64,000 nucleotides of DNA from CAZLPZ01 sp964561535 (lineage in GTDB: Bacteria > Pseudomonadota > Alphaproteobacteria > Micavibrionales > Micavibrionaceae): NCBI GenBank assembly GCA_964561535.1, contig CAZLPZ010000002.1, positions 1-64,000 on the forward strand, read 5' to 3'. Shown in pieces: positions 34,652-44,455 of the stretch. A program made the position numbers and the translations under genes. Below the pieces are notes generated by a model. The model had not been told where the DNA came from. It worked only from the letters and a program-made list of their open reading frames with translations, and did no database searches. How positions within the stretch are numbered: position 1 is the stretch's first letter; each line of letters opens with the position of its first letter.

Positions 34652-35943
34652 TTACCTCTCAATTAACTGTTGGTGTTTTAGGTCTGGGCTATGTTGGCCT
34701 ACCACTTGCACTTACTTTTGCAGAAAAATATAAAGTTATTGCTTATGATCGTTCAGATATAAAAATTAATCACTATACCCAAAATAAAGATCCAATGGGT
34801 GAGGCAAGTCCTGAACATTTTGCTGCGGCACGTAATCATATTACTTTTACCTCTGATCCCGCCCTATTAGGACAAGCAGATATTATTATTGTCGCCGTTC
34901 CAACCCCAGTAGACCAAGCCCATAATCCCGATTTTGTACCTTTGATTTCTGCCTCTGAAACCGTTGGAACATACATGAAATCAGGTGCCATTGTCGTATA
35001 CGAATCAACCGTCTATCCCGGTGCTACCGAAGAAATTTGTGTGCCGTTACTTGAAAAACATTCAGGTAAAAAATGGAAAAAGGATTTTTTTATCGGATAT
35101 TCACCCGAACGCATCAATCCAGGTGATAAAGAACGTACACTTAAAACTATTGTTAAGGTTGTATCAGGTGATACACCCGATACACTTAATACAGTTGCTG
35201 ATTTATATGAGTCTATTATTACGGCTGGTGTTCACCGCGCACCATCCATCAAGGTGGCCGAGGCCGCAAAAGTCATTGAAAACACACAGCGTGATTTAAA
35301 CATCGCCCTTATGAATGAACTTGCGATTATCTTTCATAAACTTGATATCGATACAATGGATGTACTGAATGCCGCCGGAACAAAATGGAATTTTCTTCCC
35401 TTTCGGCCAGGACTTGTCGGTGGTCACTGCATCGGCGTTGACCCCTATTACCTGACGCACAAAGCCGAAATGATGGGATACCACCCCCAGGTCATTTTAG
35501 CCGGTCGCCGGATCAATGACGGAATGGCCTCCTATGTCGCCGAACAAATTATTAAACAAATGATTCAACTGGATATCCCCATTAAAGGGGCCGCAATTAA
35601 TGTATTAGGATTAACATTTAAAGAAAACTGCCCTGACCTGCGCAATTCAAAAGTCGCCGATTTAATTTTTGCTCTGCGTGATTTTGGATGCGACATACGC
35701 GTACATGATCCGATCGCCGATCCACATGATGCGATGGAAGAATATGGGATTACGTTGACCAAGTGGGAAGATTTGGAACCGACGAAGGTTTGCGTTTTAG
35801 CAGTCAACCATACTTCCTATAAAGAAAATTTAACCAAGATATGGCCATCTATCCTAAGTCAAAATGGTTTATTAGCAGATTTAAAATCTTCTTTAAAAGA
35901 AGAATTGACAAAAGAAGAAAAATTACATTATTGGAGTCTTTAA
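34648..35943 (+). CDS. UDP-N-acetylhexosamine 6-dehydrogenase (TviB/WbpA-like)
   Basis: The 431-residue UDP-sugar dehydrogenase has the N-terminal Rossmann motif GVLGLGYVGLPLALTFAEKY (9-28), VAVPTPVD, VYESTVYPGATEE, the catalytic cysteine 261 in LVGGHCIGVDPYYL and the C-terminal NVLGLTFKENCPDLRNSKV. The ADPxxVGLP-like start and FKENCPDLRNSKV are closer to TviB/WbpA-type enzymes than to UDP-glucose dehydrogenase. It oxidises C6 of a UDP-N-acetylhexosamine to give a uronic acid for surface polysaccharide. It overlaps the M3 peptidase by 4 bp and converges on the minus-strand polysaccharide operon. Confidence 0.9.
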   Translation: MITSQLTVGVLGLGYVGLPLALTFAEKYKVIAYDRSDIKINHYTQNKDPMGEASPEHFAAARNHITFTSDPALLGQADIIIVAVPTPVDQAHNPDFVPLISASETVGTYMKSGAIVVYESTVYPGATEEICVPLLEKHSGKKWKKDFFIGYSPERINPGDKERTLKTIVKVVSGDTPDTLNTVADLYESIITAGVHRAPSIKVAEAAKVIENTQRDLNIALMNELAIIFHKLDIDTMDVLNAAGTKWNFLPFRPGLVGGHCIGVDPYYLTHKAEMMGYHPQVILAGRRINDGMASYVAEQIIKQMIQLDIPIKGAAINVLGLTFKENCPDLRNSKVADLIFALRDFGCDIRVHDPIADPHDAMEEYGITLTKWEDLEPTKVCVLAVNHTSYKENLTKIWPSILSQNGLLADLKSSLKEELTKEEKLHYWSL

Positions 35944-35961
35944 AAAAAACTCTTTCAACTT

Positions 35962-36774
35962 TTATAAAATTTTTATCCGTTGAAAAAAAACAACTAAACT
36001 ATAAAATATTATTTTTAAAAATAAATCTGATTTCTTTTTCCATTTTAAACTAAAAAAATTTTCAAAAAGAAATCTTTTATATCCTCGTAGAAAAAAAGAT
36101 GCTCGTTCGAATCTTTTAAGCGTTAAACGATCATCCCGATTTTGATAGTAAATTCGTGCCGGTAAATTTGTCCAAAATATTTCCTGACATTCTTTTGTCA
36201 TACGCGCATAAGCAAGTCCTGCAGATGCTCTCATATCTTCATCATATGGAAAACGTAAAATAAGATCTCGTTTTATAACCGGTAATGCTTCTGCAACCGT
36301 TCCTTTATTAATATATTCGTTATATGAAATAACACATTCAGGGATATCAGGCCCAAGAAGTTTTTTTGAATCACCGTCAATACATCGAAAATATATAAAA
36401 GGAATAGTCGATTTCTCAAGAATCTTCAAAAATGCCATCGCTGATCCTGAAATAATTTCATCATCTGAATCCAAAAATAAAACCCATTTTCCTTTTGCTT
36501 TTTTTACTCCTATATTGCGAGAAGATAAGAATCCCTTATTTATTGGCTGTTTTATAATTTTTAACCATCCACATTTTATTAAATCTGGATAAGATAAATT
36601 TAGAAATAGAACTGTATCGTCTTTTGATACATCATCAACGACAATCATCTCAGATGCTTGAACTATATTTGCTGTTTTACAAAATAAAATAGCACTATCC
36701 ACACAACGTTTAATCGTGTCTTTTCTATTGTAGGTTGGCGTAACAATACTAATAAAAAAACTATCGCCCATCAT
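35962..36774 (-). CDS. Family 2 glycosyltransferase
   Basis: The 270-residue GT-A protein starts with ISIVTPTYNRKDTIKRCVDSAI and carries the DxD-type FLDSDDEII at about residue 98, features of GT2 enzymes. The C-terminal third is basic and hydrophobic but has no clear membrane segment. It transfers a sugar from a nucleotide donor; donor and acceptor are unknown. It is the last gene of the minus-strand polysaccharide operon, 4 bp after manC, and ends 18 bp from the convergent dehydrogenase gene. Confidence 0.88.
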   Translation of the reverse strand: MMGDSFFISIVTPTYNRKDTIKRCVDSAILFCKTANIVQASEMIVVDDVSKDDTVLFLNLSYPDLIKCGWLKIIKQPINKGFLSSRNIGVKKAKGKWVLFLDSDDEIISGSAMAFLKILEKSTIPFIYFRCIDGDSKKLLGPDIPECVISYNEYINKGTVAEALPVIKRDLILRFPYDEDMRASAGLAYARMTKECQEIFWTNLPARIYYQNRDDRLTLKRFERASFFLRGYKRFLFENFFSLKWKKKSDLFLKIIFYSLVVFFQRIKIL

Positions 36775-36778
36775 AATT

Positions 36779-38158
36779 TTATAACTTTAAAATACTTTCA
36801 ATTCTTATAACATCATCATCAGAGAGAACATCTCCAAACTGTATTTCTAAAATTTCCAAAATTTCTTCTGAAGAGTTTATTAAACGATGCGCATATCCTT
36901 TCGGAACGTTAACAGTATCTCCACGAGATATATTTCTAGAAATATAATTTATTTCAGATGCCCCTGTCCCTTGTAAAACAACCCATAATTCCTCACGTAG
37001 GTTGTGAATTTGAACTGCCGTTGAGTATCCAGATTTAATAAATACCTTTCTTATTCTGCAGTTAAGAGTTTCTGAAATTGTTTCATAATCCCCCCAAGGT
37101 CTATAATTTTTAGTATGATAAACTGCTTCAGTTCGTTTCTTTCCAGTTAAATATTTAGGAATCTCTTTAACTTTTTCTGCTTCATCTTTATGAAGAACGA
37201 GAACAACATCTTGCTGTGAAATAACAACATGATCCTTTACACCAATTAATGAAACGAATGCACCATCAGAATGGACATAGCATCCGTTTGATTCAAGAAA
37301 GTAAGAATCTATTGATGTAGAAACATTAGAATTTTCATCTTTTTTTGATGCCTCCCAGATTGCATCCCAATTGCCAATATCTGACCATTCAAAACTAGCT
37401 TTTATTAGTGAGAGATTTTTTGTTTTTTCAAGAATAGCATGATCAAATGAAATACTAGGAATATCACCATAATTTTTGCTAGAAAATCGAACAAAATCAA
37501 GATCATCATAACGACTATCCACCGTCTCTTTAACTTTCTGAAACAACTCAGGCATCAAAAGCCTAAATTCCTCGATAATAACAGAAGGTTTTGCTAATAC
37601 TATGCCACTATTCCAAAAAATATTTTCTTGCTTATATAAAATCTGCGCTCCATTTAAATTTGGCTTTTCAACAAACGTAAGTTTCCCAACATCATCTCTT
37701 ATATATCCATATTGAGTTGAGGGCGTACGAGGAGGAATCCCAAAAATAACAATCTTTCCTGTATTCGCTACTATACAGCCTTTCATAATCGTCCTTATAA
37801 ATTCATCATCTGGACTAATTAGATGATCAGCAGGCAAAAATAAAAGAAAGTCATCTAAAGACTCTGTAAGTAATGCTGATAGGCAAATTGCTGCGGCAGT
37901 ATTTCGAGAATAACCTTCTAAAAATATTTTTGCTTGGCTAATGCCAATATCTTGTAATTGCTGAGCGACAAGAAATCGTATATTTTCATTACAAACAACA
38001 TGAACATCTCCAAACTCATCCCCTGTTACTCTCAATGCAGTTTCTTGAAGAAGTGTTTTCCCTCCAAATGGTGATGTCAGAGGCTTTGGAAAAGACGTTC
38101 GTGAAAGTGGCCATAAACGGGTACCACTTCCACCAGCTAATATAAAGGGGATTATCAT
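36779..38158 (-). CDS. manC: Mannose-1-phosphate guanylyltransferase / mannose-6-phosphate isomerase
   Basis: The 459-residue bifunctional protein has an N-terminal nucleotidyltransferase domain (PFILAGGSGTRLWPLSRTSFPK, FVEKPNLNGA) and a C-terminal cupin domain (YRPWGDYETISE, IQIHNLREELWVVLQGTG) of the type II phosphomannose isomerase fold. It makes GDP-mannose, the substrate of the Gmd and Fcl enzymes encoded just upstream. It overlaps fcl by 4 bp. Motifs and length match AlgA/ManC/WbpW. Confidence 0.95.
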   Translation of the reverse strand: MIIPFILAGGSGTRLWPLSRTSFPKPLTSPFGGKTLLQETALRVTGDEFGDVHVVCNENIRFLVAQQLQDIGISQAKIFLEGYSRNTAAAICLSALLTESLDDFLLFLPADHLISPDDEFIRTIMKGCIVANTGKIVIFGIPPRTPSTQYGYIRDDVGKLTFVEKPNLNGAQILYKQENIFWNSGIVLAKPSVIIEEFRLLMPELFQKVKETVDSRYDDLDFVRFSSKNYGDIPSISFDHAILEKTKNLSLIKASFEWSDIGNWDAIWEASKKDENSNVSTSIDSYFLESNGCYVHSDGAFVSLIGVKDHVVISQQDVVLVLHKDEAEKVKEIPKYLTGKKRTEAVYHTKNYRPWGDYETISETLNCRIRKVFIKSGYSTAVQIHNLREELWVVLQGTGASEINYISRNISRGDTVNVPKGYAHRLINSSEEILEILEIQFGDVLSDDDVIRIESILKL

Positions 38159-39102
38159 AATTGGTCCGAAAATCTAAACAAATAATCTTTATATGTCTCC
38201 AGCAATCCATCTGAAAGACGCGTGGTAGAAACCCATCCTAATTCCTTTATTTTCGAAACATTAAGTAATTTTCGAGGCGTACCATCTGGCTTTTGAATAT
38301 TATAACGAATCTCACCCTGATAGCCTACAATCTTTTTTATTTGATATGCGATCTCATCAATTGTTAAATCTTCTCCAGTCCCAATATTAATTGGTGTATC
38401 TCCTGAATAATTCTGTAATAGAAAGACACATGCATCTGCGAGATCATCAACATATAAAAACTCTCTTCTAGGTAAACCAGTTCCCCACAGCTCTACATAG
38501 GGAGCATTATGAATCTTTGCTTGATGAAATTTTAAAATTAAAGCTGGAACAACATGACTTTTTTGAATGTCATACGTATCTCCAGGCCCATACAAATTAG
38601 TCGGCATGACAGATATAAAATCAGAATGATATTGTTTTCTATAGGCCTCCACCATTTTTATGCCCGCAATTTTGGCAATTGCATACCATTGATTTGTAGG
38701 CTCTAACGATCCTGATAGAAGTTCTTCTTCTACAATAGGCTGCGTTGCAAATTTTGGGTATACACATGAAGACCCAAGAAATACTAATTTTTTAACTTCC
38801 GAAATATAAGATTGATGAATAACATTTGTTGCGATCATAAGATTGTCGTATATAAATTCAGCCGGAGCGGCCTCATTATATCCGATGCCCCCAACTTTAG
38901 CAGCTGCCAATATAACAACATCTGGTCGGTGAACTGATAGCCAATCTCTTACCATTAAGGAATCACGGAGATCTATTTTATTTTTATCAACTGTTAAACA
39001 TTCTATATTTAACTTTGATAATTTTCGAAGAATAGCAGAACCCACCATTCCTCTATGACCTGCAACCCATATTTTTTTACCGTCTAATTTAAAAAAACTC
39101 AT
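38155..39102 (-). CDS. fcl: GDP-L-fucose synthase
   Basis: The 315-residue short-chain dehydrogenase has the Rossmann motif VAGHRGMVGSAI, Ser111-Ser112 in FLGSSCVYPK and the catalytic Y140-AIA-K144. Together with the LPTNLYGPGDTYD-type segment MPTNLYGPGDTYD these identify the 3,5-epimerase/4-reductase that converts GDP-4-keto-6-deoxymannose to GDP-L-fucose. It sits between manC and gmd with 4-bp overlaps on both sides, so the complete GDP-fucose pathway from mannose-6-phosphate is encoded here, apart from phosphomannomutase. Confidence 0.95.
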   Translation of the reverse strand: MSFFKLDGKKIWVAGHRGMVGSAILRKLSKLNIECLTVDKNKIDLRDSLMVRDWLSVHRPDVVILAAAKVGGIGYNEAAPAEFIYDNLMIATNVIHQSYISEVKKLVFLGSSCVYPKFATQPIVEEELLSGSLEPTNQWYAIAKIAGIKMVEAYRKQYHSDFISVMPTNLYGPGDTYDIQKSHVVPALILKFHQAKIHNAPYVELWGTGLPRREFLYVDDLADACVFLLQNYSGDTPINIGTGEDLTIDEIAYQIKKIVGYQGEIRYNIQKPDGTPRKLLNVSKIKELGWVSTTRLSDGLLETYKDYLFRFSDQL

Positions 39103-40109
39103 TTCCTTAATTCTTCTTCCACCATCTCACGAACCAACTCTTTAAATGAAACGGTTGGCTTCCACCCTAACTGACGTAGAGCCTTAGATGCATCTCCAAG
39201 AAGAAGGTCCACTTCCGCAGGTCTAAAAAAAGTAGAATCAACCTTAACAAGAATATCCCCATTTTTAATATTTATACCAACTTCATTAACCCCCGTCCCT
39301 TGCCATTCTATCTCTATATCGACAACAGAAAAAGATTCCTCGATAAATTCGCGAACAGAATACGTTTTTCCCGTAGCAATAACAAAATCTTCTGGTTTTT
39401 CCTGTTGAAGAATGCGCCACATTGCATCAACGTAATCTCGAGCATGTCCCCAATCCCTTCGAGATTCCAAATTTCCTATTCGAAGTGGCGCACTCCCTTT
39501 ATTAATATAATTTGCAACGCCACATGTAATCTTACGTGTCACAAACTGTTTCCCCCGCACAGGACTTTCGTGATTAAATAGAATCCCATTACATGCATAG
39601 ATTCCGTAAGCTTCTCTATAATTCACTGTAATCCAATAAGCATATAATTTTGCAACCGCGTATGGACTACGGGGATAAAAAGGCGTTTTCTCTGTCTGAG
39701 GAGTCTCTTGAACAAGTCCATAAAGCTCGGAAGTTGCCGCTTGATAAAAACGAATATTTTTAAGATGTAATGTTTTAATTGCCTCTAAAATCCTTAATGC
39801 CCCAAGTCCATCTATATTTGCTGTATGTTCCGGCGTTTCAAAACTTTCTGCAACAAAACTCTGCGCTGCCAGGTTATATATCTCATCAGGCTGAACTTTA
39901 TCCAATACTCTAAAAATACTACTAGTATCTGCCATATCCGCAGGTAATAACTCAAAATTATCATTATCCAGAAACTTTTCAATCCGTCCCGTATTATCTA
40001 GAGATGTTCGGCGGATAATTCCAGAAACGTGATACCCCTTATCAAGAAGAAGTTGAGTTAAATACATCCCATCTTGGCCTGTTACCCCTGTAATAAGTGC
40101 TTTTTTCAT
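39099..40109 (-). CDS. gmd: GDP-mannose 4,6-dehydratase
   Basis: The 336-residue enzyme has the N-terminal ALITGVTGQDGMYLTQLLL, RRTSLDNTGRIEKF, AATSELYG and the catalytic Y150-AVA-K154, followed by FNHESPVRGKQFVTRKI. This matches Gmd, which converts GDP-mannose to GDP-4-keto-6-deoxy-D-mannose. It is slightly shorter than E. coli Gmd but keeps all motifs. It overlaps fcl and the upstream glycosyltransferase by 4 bp each. Confidence 0.95.
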   Translation of the reverse strand: MKKALITGVTGQDGMYLTQLLLDKGYHVSGIIRRTSLDNTGRIEKFLDNDNFELLPADMADTSSIFRVLDKVQPDEIYNLAAQSFVAESFETPEHTANIDGLGALRILEAIKTLHLKNIRFYQAATSELYGLVQETPQTEKTPFYPRSPYAVAKLYAYWITVNYREAYGIYACNGILFNHESPVRGKQFVTRKITCGVANYINKGSAPLRIGNLESRRDWGHARDYVDAMWRILQQEKPEDFVIATGKTYSVREFIEESFSVVDIEIEWQGTGVNEVGINIKNGDILVKVDSTFFRPAEVDLLLGDASKALRQLGWKPTVSFKELVREMVEEELRK

Positions 40110-41290
40110 TTTCTTTTTGACTCATCTTGAATAATATTGACCATAGCCTTCTCCCAACTAAAGGTAAAAGAAGCCTGACTATAATTTACGGCATGTTGAA
40201 CAGTTTTTAAAACACGTTCTTTATACTGATTGTTGTCCAATTGACCACATTCTTGAACAACTGAAATAATTTGATCCGTTAAATTAGATAGATCAGCATC
40301 TAAATATACACCGAAATCTTTTACATCAACCCCGCACTGATACGTTACAATCGGAACAAGTCCATATTTCATAGAGGTTGTAACTGACGTCGCTAACCCT
40401 TCTGCAGCAGATGGCAAAATAACGTAAGAACATTTATGAATTAGATTAATATGATCCTTCGAACCTATCTCTAAAAAACCACAATATTTAATATTAGGAG
40501 ATCGATCAATCAAATGCCGGTATTTCTTATTAAATTCTGTATCTGAGTTTGGTCCCGCTATATACAGTTGATATTCAGAAGGAAGCTTTAAGAACGCTTG
40601 AACTAAATAATCTACGCCTTTGGCAATAAATCCATCACCTGTAAAGCACAGAAAAGATTTCCGGTCCCTATTCTGAATAAAATCATTTGAGAAATAGCAT
40701 TTTGGACTGGCAGAAGGGGATATCCTGTACAATTTTTTTCCAAATTGCTGGTATGACTCTGATGAAAATCCATTATCATCCAAGCAAATAATCGCATCTG
40801 TATATTTCATGCACTCTGTGATATTAATCTGATCCATTACTCTCATTGGTACTGTAATATCAGGATATCGAGCGTACCGATCTAAAGTTAATTGGTTTGC
40901 TATATCTGGATTAGGTCCTAATGCATAAAATACTTTATGGGCAGAGTGCATACGAGATGCCAAATCAACAAACCGGGCACCTGAATTCCCCGAAGCATTG
41001 CTAATTAAAAGATCATACTCATCAGGTCTTGGAATAAAGGTTTTATTAGACCGATCAAGTACATCTACCTCGTATCCATATCGATTTAAGATACGTGCAA
41101 TCTCTAATGATTCCCAAAAATTGGTATGTTTATAACTCTCTGCGAGTTGGGGACGGATAAAGGAATCTATTTTATAATGGAGTAAAGCTTTTTTTGCCAA
41201 ACCCTTTCTTGGTACTTTATAAAAATCAGGGATAAACCATTCACGTTTAACTCCGGCTGTCTTTAGCATTTTCTTTACAGCATTTTTCAT
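40106..41290 (-). CDS. Glycosyltransferase, GT4-like
   Basis: The 394-residue protein has GT-B features. The C-terminal half has CFTGDGFIAKGVDYLVQAFLKLP, ELYIAGPN-like YQLYIAGPNSDTEF and ILPSAAEGLATSVTTSMKYGLVPIVTYQCGVD, which corresponds to the donor-binding block of GT4 enzymes with some divergence. The N-terminal part mentions no membrane segment. It probably adds a sugar, perhaps fucose given the adjoining GDP-fucose genes, but specificity is not visible. It overlaps gmd by 4 bp and is 2 bp from the methyltransferase gene. Confidence 0.75.
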   Translation of the reverse strand: MKNAVKKMLKTAGVKREWFIPDFYKVPRKGLAKKALLHYKIDSFIRPQLAESYKHTNFWESLEIARILNRYGYEVDVLDRSNKTFIPRPDEYDLLISNASGNSGARFVDLASRMHSAHKVFYALGPNPDIANQLTLDRYARYPDITVPMRVMDQINITECMKYTDAIICLDDNGFSSESYQQFGKKLYRISPSASPKCYFSNDFIQNRDRKSFLCFTGDGFIAKGVDYLVQAFLKLPSEYQLYIAGPNSDTEFNKKYRHLIDRSPNIKYCGFLEIGSKDHINLIHKCSYVILPSAAEGLATSVTTSMKYGLVPIVTYQCGVDVKDFGVYLDADLSNLTDQIISVVQECGQLDNNQYKERVLKTVQHAVNYSQASFTFSWEKAMVNIIQDESKRK

Positions 41291-41292
41291 CT

Positions 41293-41889
41293 TTAACCCT
41301 TTGTCAGCCTAATCATAAAATCATGTGGCATATATCCATGAAACAAATCCACATTTCTACACACTGATTTACAATAACGAAAGATTTCCTCTGGGATATA
41401 AAAAAACATTTCTGGATTTTTCTTGACCTCATCGTCTGCATAAGAACTGATCATTGAGATAACGGCAGAATGTCTTGCTCCTTTTAGTATAGATGAAATA
41501 ACCTTCTTTATATCTTCTACATTACTCCCGGTATTAATATTGAACGCACCAACGCATATAACTACATCAAAAAGATTTTCCTCCGGTGGTGACGATAAAA
41601 AGTCTCTTAACTGATAAGAAATATTCTTCCCCTGACGCGCATTATTTAAAAAACTATCACATATATCCCAACCTTCATATTTTGAATCTCCAGTTACACG
41701 AACAGAAAAATCTCCGAATCCACAACCTATATCTAAAATTGATCTATAGTCTTTAGGTAAAAGTGCGACTACTTGATCAAATCGTACCTGCTGTCCTTTC
41801 TTACTCCATCCAAGAGAAATAACGTTATCTCCATGTGCATCAAATTTCTTTTTGAAAAAATCTAAAACAACTTCTTTTCCAGTACTCAT
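41293..41889 (-). CDS. Class I SAM-dependent methyltransferase
   Basis: The 198-residue protein contains SAM motif I, SILDIGCGFGDFSVRVTG, at about residues 50-67, followed by YEGWDICDSFLNNARQ and FDVVICVGAFNINTG. This is a small Rossmann-fold methyltransferase without extra domains. In a polysaccharide operon it could methylate a sugar hydroxyl or lipid-linked glycan end; the acceptor is not identified. It overlaps the upstream epimerase/dehydratase gene by 4 bp. Confidence 0.88.
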   Translation of the reverse strand: MSTGKEVVLDFFKKKFDAHGDNVISLGWSKKGQQVRFDQVVALLPKDYRSILDIGCGFGDFSVRVTGDSKYEGWDICDSFLNNARQGKNISYQLRDFLSSPPEENLFDVVICVGAFNINTGSNVEDIKKVISSILKGARHSAVISMISSYADDEVKKNPEMFFYIPEEIFRYCKSVCRNVDLFHGYMPHDFMIRLTKG

Positions 41890-42800
41890 TTATAAATAAT
41901 CTTTCTTAGTTGCTCCTTTGTAAAAAGATCAGCAGTTCCCGAGTGTAAATGTGTGGGTGGGTCTAAATTAATTTTTCCAGGCCGAATTATATAAAAATCA
42001 CCTTCAATATGACAAAAAGGAAGTTCCTCTTCACTTGTCAGATCTTCATGAATTTTTTCTCCAGGAAATAAACTTCCAGATTCGAAGCGATCTCTATTTA
42101 ATAAGACAGAAAAGACATCTTGAATTTTTGCAGCTTTCATTCGTCGAATAAATATTTCTCCAGAATGCGCGTTCTCCATTGTATGAAGAACTGTGTCAAC
42201 CGCATCATCAACTGTAAAAAAGAAACGCGTTAAATCTGGATGATTAAGTTTAACATCTTTCGGAGGATTATCTTTCCACAATGAAATAATGGACCCTTTA
42301 GAATCAATCATATTACCAAAGCGGACTACAGAAAAACATATGTCTGAAGATTGAGTAGCCTCTAGAACCAATTTCTCCATAATATATTTTGTTGCTCCAT
42401 ACACACTCGTCGGAGCTGCAGCTTTATCCGTGCTTATCGCACAGAAATTCTTTACTGTTTTTGATTTCTTCACGACCTGTAGCAAAGAAAAGGTACCCGT
42501 AATATTATTCAAACATGTCTGATATGGTTGATCTTCACATATAATCAAATCTTTCATAGCCGCCGCATGAATAACCGTGTCACAACCCCATAATGCAGAC
42601 TCTACCGTTTCTTGATCACGAACATCTCCAATTATAAATTTAATAGAATTATCATAATCTGAAAATTCTTTTTTCATCAAGAATTGACGCTCTTCATTTC
42701 GGGAAAGAACAACAATCTTATTATCTTTTACAAGACGATGAACAAGGCCATGCCCCAAAGAACCAGTTCCACCTGAAATTAAAATCCTTTTATTTTTCAT
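41886..42800 (-). CDS. NAD-dependent sugar 4,6-dehydratase of the CapD/PseB type
   Basis: The protein of about 304 residues has the Rossmann motif LISGGTGSLGHGLVHRL, the CapD/PseB/FlaA1-type segments AAMKDLIICEDQPYQTCLNNI, AISTDKAAAPTSVYGATKYIMEKL and VVRFGNMIDSKGSII. These soluble enzymes act on UDP-GlcNAc or similar donors to give 4-keto-6-deoxy sugars. The ATG at 42800 follows AGGAG and is preferred to a TTG two codons earlier. It is part of the continuous minus-strand operon. Precise substrate and inversion at C5 cannot be read by eye. Confidence 0.85.
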   Translation of the reverse strand: MKNKRILISGGTGSLGHGLVHRLVKDNKIVVLSRNEERQFLMKKEFSDYDNSIKFIIGDVRDQETVESALWGCDTVIHAAAMKDLIICEDQPYQTCLNNITGTFSLLQVVKKSKTVKNFCAISTDKAAAPTSVYGATKYIMEKLVLEATQSSDICFSVVRFGNMIDSKGSIISLWKDNPPKDVKLNHPDLTRFFFTVDDAVDTVLHTMENAHSGEIFIRRMKAAKIQDVFSVLLNRDRFESGSLFPGEKIHEDLTSEEELPFCHIEGDFYIIRPGKINLDPPTHLHSGTADLFTKEQLRKIIYK

Positions 42801-42809
42801 CTCCAACTC

Positions 42810-43775
42810 CTATAAGTCTTTTAAATCTAAACATTTTCTAATTATCGCGCCATACCCATCACTCATCCCAAAAACTTTCTGAGGAGAAAGAACATTATCG
42901 ACTATGAAATCTCCATAATTCCCATAGTATCCGAATTTAACTAAAGACTTTCCATTTTTAGAATAGCCATAAGCAAGTCCCTCACTCATCTCTTTATATT
43001 TGAGAAAGGTTTCCAACCACTGAACTATAACTGGCGCAACAGAAAATGAAAGAATACGAATATCTCTACTTCTTAGAAAAGAAACTTTCTCTGGAGTAAG
43101 TGCCCCTCCTCCAATATCAATAAATATTCCACCATTTATAATTTTTTCTAAATGTACTTGATCTAAAATACCTACACCAGAAACGCATGAAATCATAATA
43201 TCAACAGATATGGACGTTTGTGAAAAAGTCATATAGTTAAAGGCAGAGTCCACTCCCCACTCTCTTGCACACCGTATGGATTTATCTAATGATCTAGATA
43301 TTAAATGTAGATTTTTAGAATATAAAGATAAGCTTTCTACGATACGTGATGCTAGATCACCTAAACCACATATTGCTATTTGCGAATTAGCCAAATCCGC
43401 CCCTTTAAAAGCACTCATGAAAATTTCAAATCCAAAAGCCGTTATTGAATTCGGCCGAAAAGGAAAAATATCTTTTCCAACAATATTTTCTACACAATCT
43501 TTATAAAGATCTTTGTATTCAGACTTCTTTTCAATATCTACAATATAAAAATTAACGATTTCATTAAAAATTGATACAACATCTTGAATATACCGAGAAG
43601 ATTTAAAAACGATATACAATGAAACACTATTCTCTGAATACCTTAAGTTTGAAAAATATACATCCGGATTTTCTAAGTTAGCAGTAGTTGCAAAAAAGAT
43701 AACCTTATTTTTTTGTGGCGCACTACTCATTTCTTGAGCTATTTTAAAAAGATCTTCTAAAAAAATTTCCATCAT
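42810..43775 (-). CDS. Unknown protein with a Rossmann-like NAD(P)-binding segment
   Basis: The 321-residue protein has no family I can name. The region at about residues 130-155, IAICGLGDLASRIVESLSLY, followed by LHLISRS, resembles the NAD(P)-binding site of shikimate dehydrogenase or glutamyl-tRNA reductase-type proteins, and IDIGGGALTPEKVSFLRSRD continues that fold. The first 110 residues look like a separate alpha/beta domain. Its place between a sugar dehydratase and a WbqC-family gene, with a 4-bp overlap, suggests a role in making an unusual sugar. Function unknown. Confidence 0.75.
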   Translation of the reverse strand: MMEIFLEDLFKIAQEMSSAPQKNKVIFFATTANLENPDVYFSNLRYSENSVSLYIVFKSSRYIQDVVSIFNEIVNFYIVDIEKKSEYKDLYKDCVENIVGKDIFPFRPNSITAFGFEIFMSAFKGADLANSQIAICGLGDLASRIVESLSLYSKNLHLISRSLDKSIRCAREWGVDSAFNYMTFSQTSISVDIMISCVSGVGILDQVHLEKIINGGIFIDIGGGALTPEKVSFLRSRDIRILSFSVAPVIVQWLETFLKYKEMSEGLAYGYSKNGKSLVKFGYYGNYGDFIVDNVLSPQKVFGMSDGYGAIIRKCLDLKDL

Positions 43776-44455
43776 AAAAATACTCCAGTCCGTTCTCTTT
43801 TTCCGTCCCTTAATAATAAATCTATTGTAGAAAAAGAAATGCCTGGCGTCTGATTTAATATATCTTTCACAGTATCAGACAATTTGTGATAGGTTAATTC
43901 TATATTAGACTCTTTAAATTTTCTCTCATCCAAATATGTCCGTCCACCTTGCCCTGATATATATTCAGAAGCTCCGATAACTCGACAAATATTGACAATC
44001 TTCTCCGTTGCATACCCTTCCGTATTCAAAGATGATGAAAAAATTATTGGCGTATTGATCTTATACTCACGTCTCAAAAAATTAATGATCACGAGATTAA
44101 AGTCCATAAGACTTGAATAAGTCCCACTAATGATTGTAAAAAGTTCATCTTTATAGGTCTTAAACGCATCAAACTTTCCGTAGCATTGCAAAAGCTTTCC
44201 CCAATAACTCTTCCTCCAGTCCTGATCTTCCGCGATCTCCATGTCCTTAATCGTTTTTCCTGTATGCCCCCCCAATCGTACCGGAACAGTAAGCCATATT
44301 GGGTCTCCTCCCACTCCTTTAATCCTATTTCGATTTTGAAAATTATTCTTGGTAAACTGAACATCATCCAAAACGACATAGCAATCCACACTTGCCATTT
44401 TGTCAAAGAAACCAAGCCACGGCATATGTTCTGGTTGATGAATCGCAATACGCAT
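43772..44455 (-). CDS. WbqC family protein
   Basis: The 227-residue protein begins MRIAIHQPEHMPWLGFFDKM and continues VDCYVVLDDVQFTKNNFQNRNRIKG, the signature of the WbqC-like family, with a later EYISGQGGRTYLDERKF. WbqC-like proteins occur in O-antigen loci and in amino-sugar modification clusters; their reaction is not firmly established. It overlaps the neighbouring unknown gene by 4 bp and touches the PIG-L gene by one base (TAATG), so expression is coupled. Confidence 0.9.
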   Translation of the reverse strand: MRIAIHQPEHMPWLGFFDKMASVDCYVVLDDVQFTKNNFQNRNRIKGVGGDPIWLTVPVRLGGHTGKTIKDMEIAEDQDWRKSYWGKLLQCYGKFDAFKTYKDELFTIISGTYSSLMDFNLVIINFLRREYKINTPIIFSSSLNTEGYATEKIVNICRVIGASEYISGQGGRTYLDERKFKESNIELTYHKLSDTVKDILNQTPGISFSTIDLLLRDGKRERTGVFL